64,000 nucleotides of DNA from Pararhizobium polonicum (GCF_001687365.1 NZ_LGLV01000005.1:186001-250000); one strand, 5' to 3'; shown: positions 1 to 8,982, numbered from the stretch's first letter. Numbers and translations are program-made. The notes: generated by a model from the letters alone, not told the origin.

Positions 1-1576
1 CGCCGATCGGGAAGGCGAGGGCCGCCACATCGATGCCGCGGCCGAAGGCAATCTTGCCGATCTGCAGCGACAGCTGGTGGCCTCCGGTCTTTTCCGCCCG
101 CGCCGACAGCATGGCAAGCTCTCCGGGGCTCGTCATCTCCTCGGCAAGTGCCCGGTAGAGGCTGTCTGCCCGCCAGCCATGCCCGGCATCTTCCAGACGC
201 GCAATGGCGCGGACCGCCTCGCGATTATCGAAGCGTGTCCGGTCGTCGGCCGTCGGCGATGGGTAGGTGACATTCAGGCCCGTGCGGCCAAGCTTGGCCG
301 CTGCAAGCTGGCCATAGAATGTGCCGGGAAGGGCCGCAGCCTTGGTGAAATACTCGGTCGCGTTGCCGGGGGCACCGGCTTCGGCGGCGCGGCCCATCCA
401 GTACCAGGCGCGCGAAACCGAAATCGGCCTGTTGGACGCCTTCAGGATGCGCTGAAAGTGCTGCGCGGCAGCCGGCGCGTCTTCAAGTCCGCGCAAGGCA
501 AACCAGCCGGCATGGAATTCCGCATCGACGATATCGGCCGGGTCGGACGCGACATGGTTGGCCGCAATCGTATAGGCAGCCTTGAACTTGCCCCGGTCCA
601 GCAATCCCCGGCTGATGATCCGTTGTTCCACCCACCATTCGCCGGTGTTGACGAGTGCATCCTTGTCTTTCGGCAGATTGGCCAGCAGCGCGGCCGCCTC
701 TTCGTATTTCTCCTGCTTGCGCAGATACTCGATGCGGATGAACAGGTAGGCCGGTTTGCTGTGCCAGGAGGGATCGACGGCAGCGATCAGCGCTTCCGCA
801 TTGCCGGCTTTTTTCGCGACCGCGACCCACGCCCGGTAAAGCGACTGGGCCTTGCCGAGATCGGCAAAGCGCGCGGCCTGATCCAGACGGCTGCGATAGA
901 GCAGCATTTCCATGCGGCGCTGATGGTCGGCGGTGGTCAAGAGGTCCGGAAATTCGGCGAGGATTTTGGTTTCGGTGTCCTTGTCGAGGGTGTCTTTCAC
1001 CCAGAGGCCACGCAGCAGTTTGCCCGCTGTGGCCTTGTCTCCGTTCGCCTGCAAGGCGCGGGCAAGGATAATGGTGCCTTCGGGTGTTTCCGGCCGTGTG
1101 GTTCCGAAAGCCGATAGAATGTCGGCGGCCGGTGGGTTTTCGCGATACAGGGCGCGTTCCGAATTGGCGCGCAGCGCGCCAAGGCCCGGCCAGCCCTTCA
1201 GTTCCTGCTGGGCGCTGGCGATCTCGTAGGAGGGCACGCCCTTCTGCCCGGAAACGGCAATGGCCCAGGTGAGGATATGGCGGTCGAGCGTGCCTTTGGT
1301 CATGGTGTCGCGCACCGCAATGGCCTTCCCGGCATCCTTGTTGGAAAGCGCATCCAGCCCGGTCTTGAGGTCCGAATTGATCGGCACGACGGCGGTGGCG
1401 GAGACGATCGAGCCGGTGACTTCAGGGGAGGGCGACCTGTCCGTTTTTGCCAGCGTCTGCGGCTTGAACCGGGGGAGCGGAATCGGGGTGTCCTGCGCGA
1501 CGGCGGCAAACGACGACAGCAGCACCGCCGACGCGCCAAGAACCGCGATCATCCGGCGAGAGATATGTCCACGCAT
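1..1576 (-). CDS. slt: Soluble lytic murein transglycosylase, N-terminal part (cut by window edge)
   Basis: Reading leftwards from an ATG at 1576, the frame stays open to the window edge, giving about 525 residues. It starts with an N-terminal signal segment ending near an AVAQD cleavage site, then an acidic/proline linker, then a long helical region rich in alanine, tryptophan and tyrosine like the superhelical U/L domain of Slt enzymes. These periplasmic enzymes cleave the MurNAc-GlcNAc bond of peptidoglycan to give 1,6-anhydro products. Rhizobial Slt proteins are longer, and the C-terminal catalytic SLT domain with its glutamate should lie just off the left edge, so activity cannot be checked here. 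It is divergent from dapA, a usual rhizobial arrangement. Identity rests on the helical-domain pattern and this context. Confidence 0.8.
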   Translation of the reverse strand, partial: MRGHISRRMIAVLGASAVLLSSFAAVAQDTPIPLPRFKPQTLAKTDRSPSPEVTGSIVSATAVVPINSDLKTGLDALSNKDAGKAIAVRDTMTKGTLDRHILTWAIAVSGQKGVPSYEIASAQQELKGWPGLGALRANSERALYRENPPAADILSAFGTTRPETPEGTIILARALQANGDKATAGKLLRGLWVKDTLDKDTETKILAEFPDLLTTADHQRRMEMLLYRSRLDQAARFADLGKAQSLYRAWVAVAKKAGNAEALIAAVDPSWHSKPAYLFIRIEYLRKQEKYEEAAALLANLPKDKDALVNTGEWWVEQRIISRGLLDRGKFKAAYTIAANHVASDPADIVDAEFHAGWFALRGLEDAPAAAQHFQRILKASNRPISVSRAWYWMGRAAEAGAPGNATEYFTKAAALPGTFYGQLAAAKLGRTGLNVTYPSPTADDRTRFDNREAVRAIARLEDAGHGWRADSLYRALAEEMTSPGELAMLSARAEKTGGHQLSLQIGKIAFGRGIDVAALAFPIG

Positions 1577-1877
1577 CAAGAACCCCACGCTTCCCCGTGC
1601 CAGTGCCTCATTTGGCGATGCAATTGTTAACGAAAGGTTACCCGTTTCCATTCAATCCCATAAATATCGGCGCGTCCACGCCGGCGGATGGTTTCGCCCC
1701 GAAATGCATGAAACGCCGCTGATGCCGGAGGATTACACGGAAACCGGCGATGAATGGCGCGATAGAGTGCTTGCCGCAGGCACCTCACATGATTATGGTG
1801 CGCCAGTTTTCTAACCATGAAATGCGGCCAAAGCGTGGGTTGGTTTCTAGCTTCCCGGGCGCCGTCAGGAGTCGTGC
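1577..1877. other. Divergent slt-dapA intergenic region
   Basis: About 300 bp between two divergent genes. It holds the likely dapA promoter (separate entry) and presumably the slt promoter. Short open frames here show no family signature. No RNA gene or repeat was seen. Confidence 0.5.
1771..1799 (+). promoter_or_regulatory. Putative sigma-70-type promoter for dapA
   Basis: TTGCCG at 1771-1776 and TATGGT at 1794-1799 are separated by exactly 17 bp, close to the housekeeping consensus. The box lies about 80 bp upstream of the dapA start. Assigned by eye only. Confidence 0.4.
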
Positions 1878-2762
1878 ATGTTCAAGGGATCCATTCCCGC
1901 TCTCATCACCCCGTTCACCGCTTCCGGAGCCGTGGATACGGATAGTTTTGCCGCCTATGTCGAATGGCAGATCAGCGAAGGCAGCCACGGCCTCGTGCCG
2001 GTCGGCACCACCGGTGAATCGCCGACCCTGTCGCATGCCGAGCACAAACAGGTGGTGGAACTCTGCATCGAGACCGCGGCAAAGCGCGTGCCGGTCATCG
2101 CAGGTGCCGGGTCCAACAACACGACTGAAGCCGTCGAGCTGGCGCAGCATGCCGAAAAGGCCGGTGCCGACGCTGTTCTGGTGGTGACACCCTATTATAA
2201 CAAGCCCACCCAGAAGGGGCTTTTTGCGCATTTTGCGGCGGTTGCCGAAAGCGTGAAGCTGCCGATCGTCATCTACAACATTCCCGGCCGTTCGGTCGTG
2301 GATATGAGCGTCGAAACGATGGCCGCCCTGCACAAGGCCTATCCGTCGATCATGGGCGTCAAGGATGCGACCGGCAAGATCGAGCGTGTTTCCGAGCAGC
2401 GCATGGCTTGCGGTACAGGTTTCGTCCAGCTTTCCGGCGAGGATGCGACGGCTCTGGGTTTCAACGCCCATGGCGGCGTCGGCTGCATCTCCGTAACCGC
2501 CAACGTGGCGCCGCGGCTTTGCGCCGAATTCCAGGAGGCGACGCTGGCCGGCGATTATGCCAAGGCGCTCGACTATCAGGACAAGCTGATGCCGCTGCAC
2601 AAGGCGATCTTCATGGAGCCCGGTCTCTGCGGCGCGAAATATGCGCTCAACCGCCTGCGCCAGATGAGCCGCACCGTGCGCTCGCCGCTGTTGTCCACGC
2701 TCGAGCCGGCCACGGAGGCCGCCATTGACGCAGCCTTGCGCCATGCGGGGCTGATGAACTGA
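1878..2762 (+). CDS. dapA: 4-hydroxy-tetrahydrodipicolinate synthase
   Basis: The 294-residue protein has the usual length for DapA. It condenses pyruvate with aspartate semialdehyde in the cytoplasm, the first committed step to diaminopimelate and lysine. The TIM-barrel signatures are clear: PVGTTGES with Thr44/Thr45, Tyr133 and Arg138 in IYNIPGR, and the Schiff-base Lys162 in GVKDATG. The ATG at 1878 follows an AGGAG-like sequence. The stop codon overlaps the smpB start by one base (TGATG), so the two are translationally coupled. The same order with slt upstream is typical of rhizobia. No abnormality seen. Confidence 0.97.
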   Translation: MFKGSIPALITPFTASGAVDTDSFAAYVEWQISEGSHGLVPVGTTGESPTLSHAEHKQVVELCIETAAKRVPVIAGAGSNNTTEAVELAQHAEKAGADAVLVVTPYYNKPTQKGLFAHFAAVAESVKLPIVIYNIPGRSVVDMSVETMAALHKAYPSIMGVKDATGKIERVSEQRMACGTGFVQLSGEDATALGFNAHGGVGCISVTANVAPRLCAEFQEATLAGDYAKALDYQDKLMPLHKAIFMEPGLCGAKYALNRLRQMSRTVRSPLLSTLEPATEAAIDAALRHAGLMN

Positions 2763-3241
2763 TGGCACCCAAAGGCAGCCAGCGCGTGGTCAATAAAATT
2801 GTCGCGGAGAACCGGAAGGCCCGCTTCAATTACGAGATCATCGACACCTACGAGGCCGGTCTGGTTCTGACCGGCACCGAGGTCAAGTCGCTGCGCGAAG
2901 GCAAGGCCAATATCGCCGAATCCTACGCCACCGACGAAGGCGGCGAGATGTGGCTGATCAATTCCTACCTGCCGGAATATCTGCAGGCCAATCGTTTCAA
3001 CCACGAGCCGCGCCGCCGCCGCAAGCTGCTTCTGTCGAAACGCGAGGCGCACCGGCTGCAGAACGCCATCAATCGTGACGGCATGACGCTCATCCCGCTG
3101 AAGATCTATTTCAACGATCAGGGCAGGGCGAAGCTGGAGCTGGCGCTTGGCAAGGGCAAGAAGCTGCATGACAAGCGCGAGACCGAGAAGGAACGCGACT
3201 GGAACAGGCAGAAGAGCAGAATTATGAAGGATCACCACTGA
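2762..3241 (+). CDS. smpB: SsrA-binding protein SmpB
   Basis: The 159-residue basic protein matches SmpB throughout. It has the [10 protein letters not shown] start of the OB-fold, the [16 protein letters not shown] motif, and a lysine/arginine-rich tail (residues about 128-159) that becomes helical in the ribosomal decoding centre. SmpB binds tmRNA and delivers it to stalled ribosomes for trans-translation. It starts on the last base of the dapA stop codon and is followed by a hairpin terminator, so dapA-smpB is probably one transcription unit. The tmRNA gene itself is not in the window. Confidence 0.97.
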   Translation: MAPKGSQRVVNKIVAENRKARFNYEIIDTYEAGLVLTGTEVKSLREGKANIAESYATDEGGEMWLINSYLPEYLQANRFNHEPRRRRKLLLSKREAHRLQNAINRDGMTLIPLKIYFNDQGRAKLELALGKGKKLHDKRETEKERDWNRQKSRIMKDHH

Positions 3242-3273
3242 CGCGGGTGACGCGGGACAGCCGGAACGACGAA

Positions 3274-3308
3274 GAAAAGGACCAGCCGAAACCCGGCCGG
3301 TCCTTTTT
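3274..3308. terminator. Intrinsic terminator downstream of smpB
   Basis: A GC-rich hairpin with arms around AAAAGGACC and GGTCCTTTTT lies 30 bp after the smpB stop. It ends in a T-run and is preceded by an A-run, so it can work in both directions between the convergent smpB and NYN-domain genes. Confidence 0.75.
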
Positions 3309-3313
3309 CATAT

Positions 3314-3892
3314 TCAGTCGTGGAATTCGTCGTGGACCGGTTCGGTCACGCGGACCGGGCGCTCGGAGGGGTCGCGGCCGACTTCGGCCTTGAGGCTGAC
3401 CAGTTCGATGAAGTGATCGGCCTGCCGGCGCAGATCGTCGGCGATCATCGGCGGCTGGGTCGACATGGTGGAGACGACCGAGACCTTGCGGCCCTTGCGT
3501 TGCAGCGCTTCCACCAGCGTGGTGAAGTCGCCGTCGCCGGAGAAGATCACCAGATGATCGACCGTTTCGGACTGTTCCATCGCGTCGATGGCCAGTTCGA
3601 TATCCATGTTACCCTTGATTTTGCGCCGTCCGAGCGAATCGGTGAACTCTTTCGCGGGCTTTGTCACGACCTTGTAACCGTTATAGTCTAGCCAGTCGAT
3701 CAGCGGCCGGATGGAGGAATATTCCTGGTCCTCGATCAGCGCCGTGTAGTAGTAGGCGCGCAGAAGGTAGCCCCGCTTCTGGAAGGCCTTGAGCAGCTTG
3801 CGGTAGTCAATGTCGAAACCAAGGCTTTTCGACGCGGCATAGAGGTTGGCCCCATCGATAAAGAGCGCGATTTTTTCGCGTGGGTCGAACAT
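3314..3892 (-). CDS. NYN-domain (LabA/DUF88-type) protein
   Basis: The 192-residue protein belongs to the NYN family of PIN-like metal-dependent nucleases related to cyanobacterial LabA. Family hallmarks are visible: FIDGANLY near the N-terminus (metal-binding Asp), DIELAIDAM in the middle, and FSGDGDFTTLVEALQRKG, which carries the conserved acidic Asp pair. The acidic residues are intact, so an RNase-like activity is plausible; its substrate is unknown. I chose the ATG at 3892 because AAGGAAATACG lies just upstream. A start eight codons earlier (3916) has no clear ribosome site. It is convergent with smpB and shares its terminator. Confidence 0.85.
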   Translation of the reverse strand: MFDPREKIALFIDGANLYAASKSLGFDIDYRKLLKAFQKRGYLLRAYYYTALIEDQEYSSIRPLIDWLDYNGYKVVTKPAKEFTDSLGRRKIKGNMDIELAIDAMEQSETVDHLVIFSGDGDFTTLVEALQRKGRKVSVVSTMSTQPPMIADDLRRQADHFIELVSLKAEVGRDPSERPVRVTEPVHDEFHD

Positions 3893-4488
3893 CGTATTTC
3901 CTTTTTGTTGTCTCAATGTTTTTGATTTTTCAACCTGACCGAGCAGAAAAGTCGTCAGTGTCGGAACGGTTCGATTACATTAAGATTTTATTGTATTCCA
4001 GCTCTCTAAGCCAGCATTCGCTTTAGTCTAAGAAAATTCCAGTTGGAATAGCTATTTCTTGCAGTTTTTTGTTCAAAATAAGAAATATCTACCTTTGTTT
4101 AGGGATTCTTTGCCAACAGGTAGAGGAGGTCCTGTTCGTTGCCGATATCTTCTCTCTCCCCAGAGCGGCAACAGGGCTAGGCGGGCATTCAATCATCATT
4201 TGTACGGATGTCAAAGCCTATCGATTTGCCACGGCCTCCGCCGCCGCTTTTTTGTCGAGCGATCGAGCCCCGCTTGAAATTGCCCGGATATCTTTTTGCG
4301 CAATGCAGGAAAAACTTGAATTTGTGTGGTTTTGATTGTATCGGGCAGGTTAATTCCTGAAATCGGAGCCGCGCATACCGTCAAGCCGACGGCTGGACGG
4401 GTTCCGGTGTTGTTAATCAGCGCAGCGACCGGGACGTCTTACGGCATCCGCGATTGAAACTGCGCTCTTGAGATCCAAAGGACAGGCA
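3893..4488. other. AT-rich non-coding region upstream of rpoZ
   Basis: Nearly 600 bp without a convincing gene. The part from about 3900 to 4110 is distinctly AT-richer than the flanks. An 88-residue open frame at 4069-4335 has unlike codon use and no recognisable family. The promoters of the divergent NYN gene and of rpoZ must lie here. No tRNA-like fold was recognised. Confidence 0.4.
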
Positions 4489-4899
4489 ATGGCCCGCGTC
4501 ACCGTTGAAGATTGCATCGACAAAGTCGATAACCGTTTCGAGCTCGTGCTTCTCGCAAGCCACCGCGCCCGCCTGATCTCGCAGGGTGCCTCGATCACCA
4601 TCGACCGCGACAACGACAAGAACCCGGTCGTCGCGCTTCGCGAAATCGCCGACGAAACGCTGTCGCCGGGCGATCTCAAGGAAGACCTGATCCATTCGCT
4701 GCAGAAGCATGTCGAAGTCGATGAGCCCGAGCCCGATCCGGCTTCGATGATCGGCGGCGACGCTGCCACGGTTTTTGCCGACCAGTCGGGCGAAGACGAC
4801 GATCAGCCGGAAGTCGTGACCTTCGACCGCATGTCGGAAGAAGAGTTGCTGGCCGGTATCGAAGGCCTGGTTCCGCCGGAAAAAAGCGACGACTATTGA
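4489..4899 (+). CDS. rpoZ: DNA-directed RNA polymerase omega subunit
   Basis: The 136-residue protein starts [13 protein letters not shown] and contains [16 protein letters not shown] and [12 protein letters not shown], the core omega helices that latch the beta-prime subunit. The long acidic tail after residue 70 (DEPEPDP and EDDDQPE stretches) is typical of alphaproteobacterial omega. An ATG seven codons earlier at 4468 is in frame, but AAAGGACA precedes the ATG at 4489 at good spacing. It is followed by an intrinsic terminator and then rsh, the common neighbour of rpoZ, linking polymerase assembly with the stringent response. Confidence 0.97.
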   Translation: MARVTVEDCIDKVDNRFELVLLASHRARLISQGASITIDRDNDKNPVVALREIADETLSPGDLKEDLIHSLQKHVEVDEPEPDPASMIGGDAATVFADQSGEDDDQPEVVTFDRMSEEELLAGIEGLVPPEKSDDY

Positions 4900-4984
4900 G
4901 CCGATGCCGTATCCGGCCCATCGCCGGATGCGACGCTCTGATGCAATGCCGCGTTTTCGTTCAGAATTCGCGTAACACCGGTAT

Positions 4985-5012
4985 TTGCAAAGCAGTGCGC
5001 CACTCCTATGAT
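4985..5012 (+). promoter_or_regulatory. Putative rsh promoter embedded in the rpoZ terminator
   Basis: TTGCAA at 4985-4990 and TATGAT at 5007-5012 are spaced by 16 bp. The -10 hexamer lies exactly in the terminator loop, so initiation would begin near 5019, after most of the hairpin. Seen by eye; not proven. Confidence 0.4.
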
Positions 5013-5029
5013 TGGCGCACTTTTTCTTT
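4994..5029 (+). terminator. Intrinsic terminator between rpoZ and rsh
   Basis: A perfect 9-bp stem (AGTGCGCCA at 4994-5002, TGGCGCACT at 5013-5021) with a 10-nt loop is followed by TTTTCTTTT. This is a textbook rho-independent terminator for rpoZ. It sits only about 40 bp before the rsh start codon. Confidence 0.85.
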
Positions 5030-5067
5030 TCCGGTTCTGTCCGGATCTCTCCTGGAGCCTCTAGCGG

Positions 5068-7290
5068 ATGATGCGCCAATACGAGCTCGTTGAGCGCGTT
5101 CAAAAATACAAGCCCGATGTAAACGAAGCGCTTCTCAACAAGGCCTATGTTTACGCCATGCAGAAGCATGGCCAGCAGAAACGGGCGAGCGGCGACCCCT
5201 ACATCTCCCATCCGCTTGAAGTTGCAGCCATCCTCACCGAGATGCATCTCGATGAATCGACGATCGCCGTGGCGCTGCTGCACGACACGATCGAGGATAC
5301 GACGGCGACGCGTGCCGAAATCGACGATCTGTTCGGCGAGGATATCGGCGCACTGGTCGAAGGGCTGACCAAGATCAAGAAGCTCGATCTTGTGACCAAG
5401 AAGGCCAAGCAGGCCGAAAACCTGCGCAAGCTGCTGCTGGCAATCTCCGACGATGTGCGCGTACTCCTCGTCAAGCTTGCCGACCGTCTGCACAACATGC
5501 GCACGCTCGACCACATGTCGGCGGAAAAGCGCGCCCGCATTTCCGAAGAGACGATGGATATCTATGCGCCGCTTGCCGGCCGCATGGGTATGCAGGATAT
5601 GCGCGAGGAGCTTGAAAACCTCTCCTTCCGTCATATCAATCCCGAAGCCTTCGAAACCGTCACCAAGCGGCTGGAAGAGCTTTCGACCCGCAACGAAGGC
5701 CTGATCAAGAAGATCGAGGACGAACTGGGCGAATTGCTGCAGGCCAGGGGCCTGACGGGTCCCGTCGTCAAGGGCAGGCAGAAGAAGCCCTATTCGGTTT
5801 TCAAGAAGATGCAGTCGAAGTCGTTGTCCTTCGAGCAGCTGTCCGACGTCTGGGGTTTCCGCATCATCGTCGCCGATATCCCCGATTGCTACCGCGCGCT
5901 CGGCATCGTCCACACCCGCTGGCGCGTCGTTCCCGGCCGATTCAAGGATTATATCTCGACGCCGAAGCAGAACGATTACCAGTCGATCCACACGACGATC
6001 GTCGGCCCGTCGCGTCAGCGCATCGAATTGCAGATCCGCACCCGGCTGATGCACGAGATTGCCGAATACGGCATTGCTGCCCATACTCTCTACAAGGACA
6101 GCGTCGAGCCGGTGGGCGAGGTCAAGCTGTCGCCGAAATCCAATGCCTATTCCTGGTTGCGCCGGACCATCGAAAGTCTGGCCGAAGGCGACAATCCGGA
6201 AGAATTCCTCGAGCATACCAAGCTCGAACTCTTCCAGGATCAGGTCTTCTGTTTCACGCCGAAGGGCCAGCTGATCGCGCTGCCGCGCGGCGCGACGCCG
6301 ATCGACTTTGCCTATGCGGTGCACACCAATATCGGCGATACCTGCGTCGGCGCCAAGATCAACGGCCGCATCATGCCGCTCGTCACCCGCCTCAACAACG
6401 GCGACGAAGTCGAGATCGTCCGCTCCGGTATCCAGGTGCCGCCGCCGGCATGGGAAGAGATCGTTGTGACCGGCAAGGCCCGCGCCGCGATCCGCCGTGC
6501 CACGCGCGCTGCCGTCAGGAAACAATATTCAGGCCTGGGCTACCGCATCCTCGAGCGCACGTTCGAACGGGCGGGCAAGTCGTTTACCCGTGAGGCGATG
6601 AAGCCTGTTCTGCACCGCCTCGGCCACAAGGAAATCGAGGATGCGATTGCCGCCGTCGGCCGTGGCGAACTTTCGTCGCTCGATGTGCTCAGGGCGGTCT
6701 TTCCCGATCATCAGGACGAGCGCGTTACGGTCAAGCCGCAGGACGAGGGCTGGTTCAACATGCGCAGCGCCGCCGGCATGGTGTTCAAGCTGCCCGGACG
6801 TCCGAAGGACATGTTCGATATTCTTGAGGGCGAAGGCCCGGAGGCCCTGCCCATCCGTGGGCTGTCGGGCAATGCCGAGGTGCATTTCAGTCCCTCCGGC
6901 GCCGTGCCGGGCGACCGCATCGTCGGCATCATGGAAAAGGACAAGGGGATCACCATCTATCCGATCCAGTCCCTGAACCTGCAGAAGTTCGACGAGGAAA
7001 CGGAGCGCTGGATCGATGTGCGCTGGGATCTCGACGAGGCGAACAACACCCGCTTCATGGCGCGCATTCAGATCAATGCCTTGAACGAACCGGGTACCCT
7101 TGCCGAAATCGCCCAGGCGATCGCCACCAGCGACATCAACATCCGCACCCTGTCGATGGGGCAGGTGGCGGCGGATTTCAGCGAATTCCAGCTGGATATC
7201 GAGGTCTGGGACCTGCGCCAGCTCAATCACCTGATCACCCAGATCCGCGACCTGCCGAGCGTCTCCACGGTCAAGCGCGTCTTCGAGTAG
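5068..7290 (+). CDS. rsh: Bifunctional (p)ppGpp synthetase/hydrolase, RelA/SpoT family
   Basis: The 740-residue cytoplasmic enzyme has the full long-RSH architecture. An HD hydrolase domain carries HDTIED with His72-Asp73 and RLHNMRTL near 140-147. The synthetase domain holds GRQKKPYSVFKKM (236-248), NDYQSIHTT (302-310) and the LQIRT/EYGIAAH motifs. A TGS domain follows near 390-450 and an ACT domain lies at the C-terminus. Both catalytic centres look intact, as expected for the single rhizobial enzyme that both makes and degrades the alarmone. Two adjacent ATG codons open the frame at 5068. It lies after rpoZ, probably with its own promoter. Confidence 0.96.
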   Translation: MMRQYELVERVQKYKPDVNEALLNKAYVYAMQKHGQQKRASGDPYISHPLEVAAILTEMHLDESTIAVALLHDTIEDTTATRAEIDDLFGEDIGALVEGLTKIKKLDLVTKKAKQAENLRKLLLAISDDVRVLLVKLADRLHNMRTLDHMSAEKRARISEETMDIYAPLAGRMGMQDMREELENLSFRHINPEAFETVTKRLEELSTRNEGLIKKIEDELGELLQARGLTGPVVKGRQKKPYSVFKKMQSKSLSFEQLSDVWGFRIIVADIPDCYRALGIVHTRWRVVPGRFKDYISTPKQNDYQSIHTTIVGPSRQRIELQIRTRLMHEIAEYGIAAHTLYKDSVEPVGEVKLSPKSNAYSWLRRTIESLAEGDNPEEFLEHTKLELFQDQVFCFTPKGQLIALPRGATPIDFAYAVHTNIGDTCVGAKINGRIMPLVTRLNNGDEVEIVRSGIQVPPPAWEEIVVTGKARAAIRRATRAAVRKQYSGLGYRILERTFERAGKSFTREAMKPVLHRLGHKEIEDAIAAVGRGELSSLDVLRAVFPDHQDERVTVKPQDEGWFNMRSAAGMVFKLPGRPKDMFDILEGEGPEALPIRGLSGNAEVHFSPSGAVPGDRIVGIMEKDKGITIYPIQSLNLQKFDEETERWIDVRWDLDEANNTRFMARIQINALNEPGTLAEIAQAIATSDINIRTLSMGQVAADFSEFQLDIEVWDLRQLNHLITQIRDLPSVSTVKRVFE

Positions 7291-7318
7291 GGCTGTTTCG
7301 CGGCCTTGCCGTCTCATC

Positions 7319-7454
7319 TGCGGAAAACGCCGATCCTGTCCACGTCTATATTCGGCCACGATTGGCCGTCTTTCCGCATAGCCCGGCAGCAATTGCACTT
7401 CGATTGTGCATTCTCTGGGGCAGAAAGGTGGAGGCCATGCATCATGTGCATGGC
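7319..7454 (+). other. Run of predicted RNA hairpins upstream of a 50-residue gene
   Basis: TGCGGAAA at 7319-7326 can pair with TTTCCGCA at 7371-7378, enclosing CGGCCA/TGGCCG (7353-7368). TGCAC/GTGCA (7394-7410) and a perfect GCCATGCA/TGCATGGC hairpin (7434-7454) follow. The region may hold the rsh terminator and a structured leader of the next gene, or a small RNA. Confidence 0.4.
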
Positions 7455-7534
7455 TGCCGCCTCTTTGTAGCTCTGGTGAAGAAGCGCCGCCTCGACTATC
7501 TTCAGCGTCGGGAGGTAAACAAAAGAGGTTTACC

Positions 7535-7687
7535 ATGTTTAAGCAACTGAAGAAAATCACCCGCGCCCTGCGCGTACCGACTGCCGAAGAGCGTGAACTG
7601 AACTATCTCAATGGTTCGCTCGACCGTATCGACCTGGAATACCGTCAGCGTCAGATCGATCGTGGCCTGTTCCGCAACTCGTTCTAA
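7535..7687 (+). CDS. Small DUF3563-like protein
   Basis: A 50-residue, highly charged protein starting MFKQLKKITRALRVPT and containing YLNGSLDRIDLEYRQRQIDRGLF. The pattern resembles the DUF3563 family of short proteobacterial proteins of unknown function. The ATG at 7535 follows an AAGAGG ribosome site. There is no signal peptide or membrane segment; the N-terminal half is basic and amphipathic. It stands alone after rsh, with hairpins on both sides. Family assignment is from pattern memory and is moderate; that the gene is real is well supported by its ribosome site and codon pattern. Confidence 0.7.
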   Translation: MFKQLKKITRALRVPTAEERELNYLNGSLDRIDLEYRQRQIDRGLFRNSF

Positions 7688-7700
7688 GCCACGCCATCGT

Positions 7701-7728
7701 CCGGCTGCCTGTATCGACAGGCTGCCGG
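7701..7728 (+). terminator. Strong hairpin after the small DUF3563-like gene
   Basis: CCGGCTGCCTG at 7701-7711 pairs with CAGGCTGCCGG at 7718-7728 with one mismatch and a 6-nt loop, 13 bp after the stop. There is no T-run, so it is a terminator or mRNA-stabilising hairpin. A second hairpin (CTGCGCA/TGCGCAG) lies at 7763-7779. Confidence 0.45.
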
Positions 7729-7903
7729 GACCTATGCAAATGGCGTATAGCGGGTCCGCTCTCTGCGCATGATGCGCAGTCTCCGCTGAGCGCATGGGCA
7801 TGAACGCCCGGTATGCGGCATATTTGTGCTTCAAACGCGGGAAATGCCGATTTTCGCGTCTCTGCCATTGAACAGCCATATCCGCATCGTCTATCAGAGC
7901 ATC

Positions 7904-8467
7904 ATGTTGTTCAGACGCAAGAAGCCGGCCACTTGGTCGGGAAAGCTCCGTGAGTTTCTTTGGCCGCGAAAGGGTTTTTCGCGCGGGCTTCGTTATCTGT
8001 CGATCCGCGTGCTCAGGCTGGCGTCGTCACCCCATTCGATCGCGGTCGGCGTTGCAGCCGGTGCTGCGTCCTCGGCAACTCCGTTTGTCGGCTTTCACAT
8101 TCTGATTGCTCTGGCCGTTGCCTATCTCCTGTCGGGAAATCTGATCGCCGCCGGCATATCGACGGCACTTGCCAATCCCCTGACCATCCCGTTCATTCTC
8201 GCGGCAACCTATGAGGTTGGCCTCATCGTTCTTGGGACGGGAGGAAGCGGCGCTCTGGCCGGTCAGGACATTCTCCACATGCTGCGTCATCTCGAGCTCT
8301 CCCATCTGTGGGAACCGGTCCTGAAGCCGATGCTGATCGGTTCCGTGCCGGTTGCCGCCGCCAGCGCCGTTGTGTTCTATGTGGCGGCTTTCTATGCGGC
8401 CAAGCTGTTTCAGTCCCGCCGGCAGCTGCGTCGTCAAAGCAAGCTGCAGACACACACGGCCGGATGA
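7904..8467 (+). CDS. DUF2062 membrane protein
   Basis: The 187-residue protein has a basic N-terminus (MLFRRKKP), then hydrophobic segments near residues 45-100 and 150-175 separated by a soluble loop. The stretch SPHSIAVGVAAGAASSATPFVGFHILIA with later NPLTIPFI fits the DUF2062 family of small inner-membrane proteins of unknown function. The frame is open from 7826, but the ATG at 7904 gives the usual family length and N-terminus; neither start has a strong ribosome site. It precedes acpS, a place often held by this family in rhizobia. Confidence 0.8.
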   Translation: MLFRRKKPATWSGKLREFLWPRKGFSRGLRYLSIRVLRLASSPHSIAVGVAAGAASSATPFVGFHILIALAVAYLLSGNLIAAGISTALANPLTIPFILAATYEVGLIVLGTGGSGALAGQDILHMLRHLELSHLWEPVLKPMLIGSVPVAAASAVVFYVAAFYAAKLFQSRRQLRRQSKLQTHTAG

Positions 8468-8574
8468 ACGGGCGATCTTTGGTTTCTGTCGAAATTTTAA
8501 CTTGGCAGGCGGCAGACTGTTTGCTCTTGTCGCAGCTGTTGCGCATGAACTCTCACTAAGGTGTTTTCGTTTCG

Positions 8575-8982
8575 ATGATTATCGGCATCGGCAGTGATCT
8601 GATCGACATCAGGCGCATCGCGAGTTCCCTCGAACGCTTCGGCGAGCGCTTCAGCCAGCGCTGTTTCACCGATATCGAAATCCGCAAATCGGAAGGCCGG
8701 AAAAACCGCGCCGAGTCCTATGCCAAACGTTTCGCGGCCAAGGAGGCCTGTTCCAAGGCGCTCGGAACCGGATTGGCGCAGGGCGTCTTCTGGAAGGACA
8801 TGGGCGTCGTCAATCTGCCGGGCGGCAAGCCGACCATGCAACTCACCGGTGGCGCCGCCGAGCGGCTCGCGGAAATGCTGCCCGCCGGCCACCGCGGCGT
8901 CATTCACCTGACCATCACAGACGATTTCCCGCTGGCGCAGGCCTTCGTCATAATTGAAGCTCTGCCCGTTGCCCCCGATTGA
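8575..8982 (+). CDS. acpS: Holo-[acyl-carrier-protein] synthase
   Basis: The 135-residue protein opens with [15 protein letters not shown] (metal-binding Asp8) and carries [15 protein letters not shown] with Glu57, the two signatures of AcpS phosphopantetheinyl transferases. It moves 4'-phosphopantetheine from CoA to apo-ACP, activating fatty-acid synthesis in the cytoplasm. Length is normal. It is the first of the acpS-lepB-rnc-era run, which links lipid synthesis, secretion and RNA processing genes in alphaproteobacteria. About 190 bp separate it from lepB. Confidence 0.96.
   Translation: MIIGIGSDLIDIRRIASSLERFGERFSQRCFTDIEIRKSEGRKNRAESYAKRFAAKEACSKALGTGLAQGVFWKDMGVVNLPGGKPTMQLTGGAAERLAEMLPAGHRGVIHLTITDDFPLAQAFVIIEALPVAPD

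Noticed and set aside
77-1117. A 346-codon plus-strand open frame at the left edge
   Set aside because: It is the antisense shadow of slt: the minus strand carries the signal peptide and helical-domain pattern, while this frame has no family signature.
1785-2768. Long minus-strand frame over dapA
   Set aside because: Antisense to an intact dapA; arginine/histidine-rich, low-complexity sequence typical of GC-rich shadow frames.
4069-4335. 88-codon frame upstream of rpoZ
   Set aside because: No family pattern, poor ribosome site and AT-rich codons; more likely non-coding.
4417-6525. 702-codon minus-strand frame over rpoZ and rsh
   Set aside because: It is antisense to two clear core genes and has no motif of its own.
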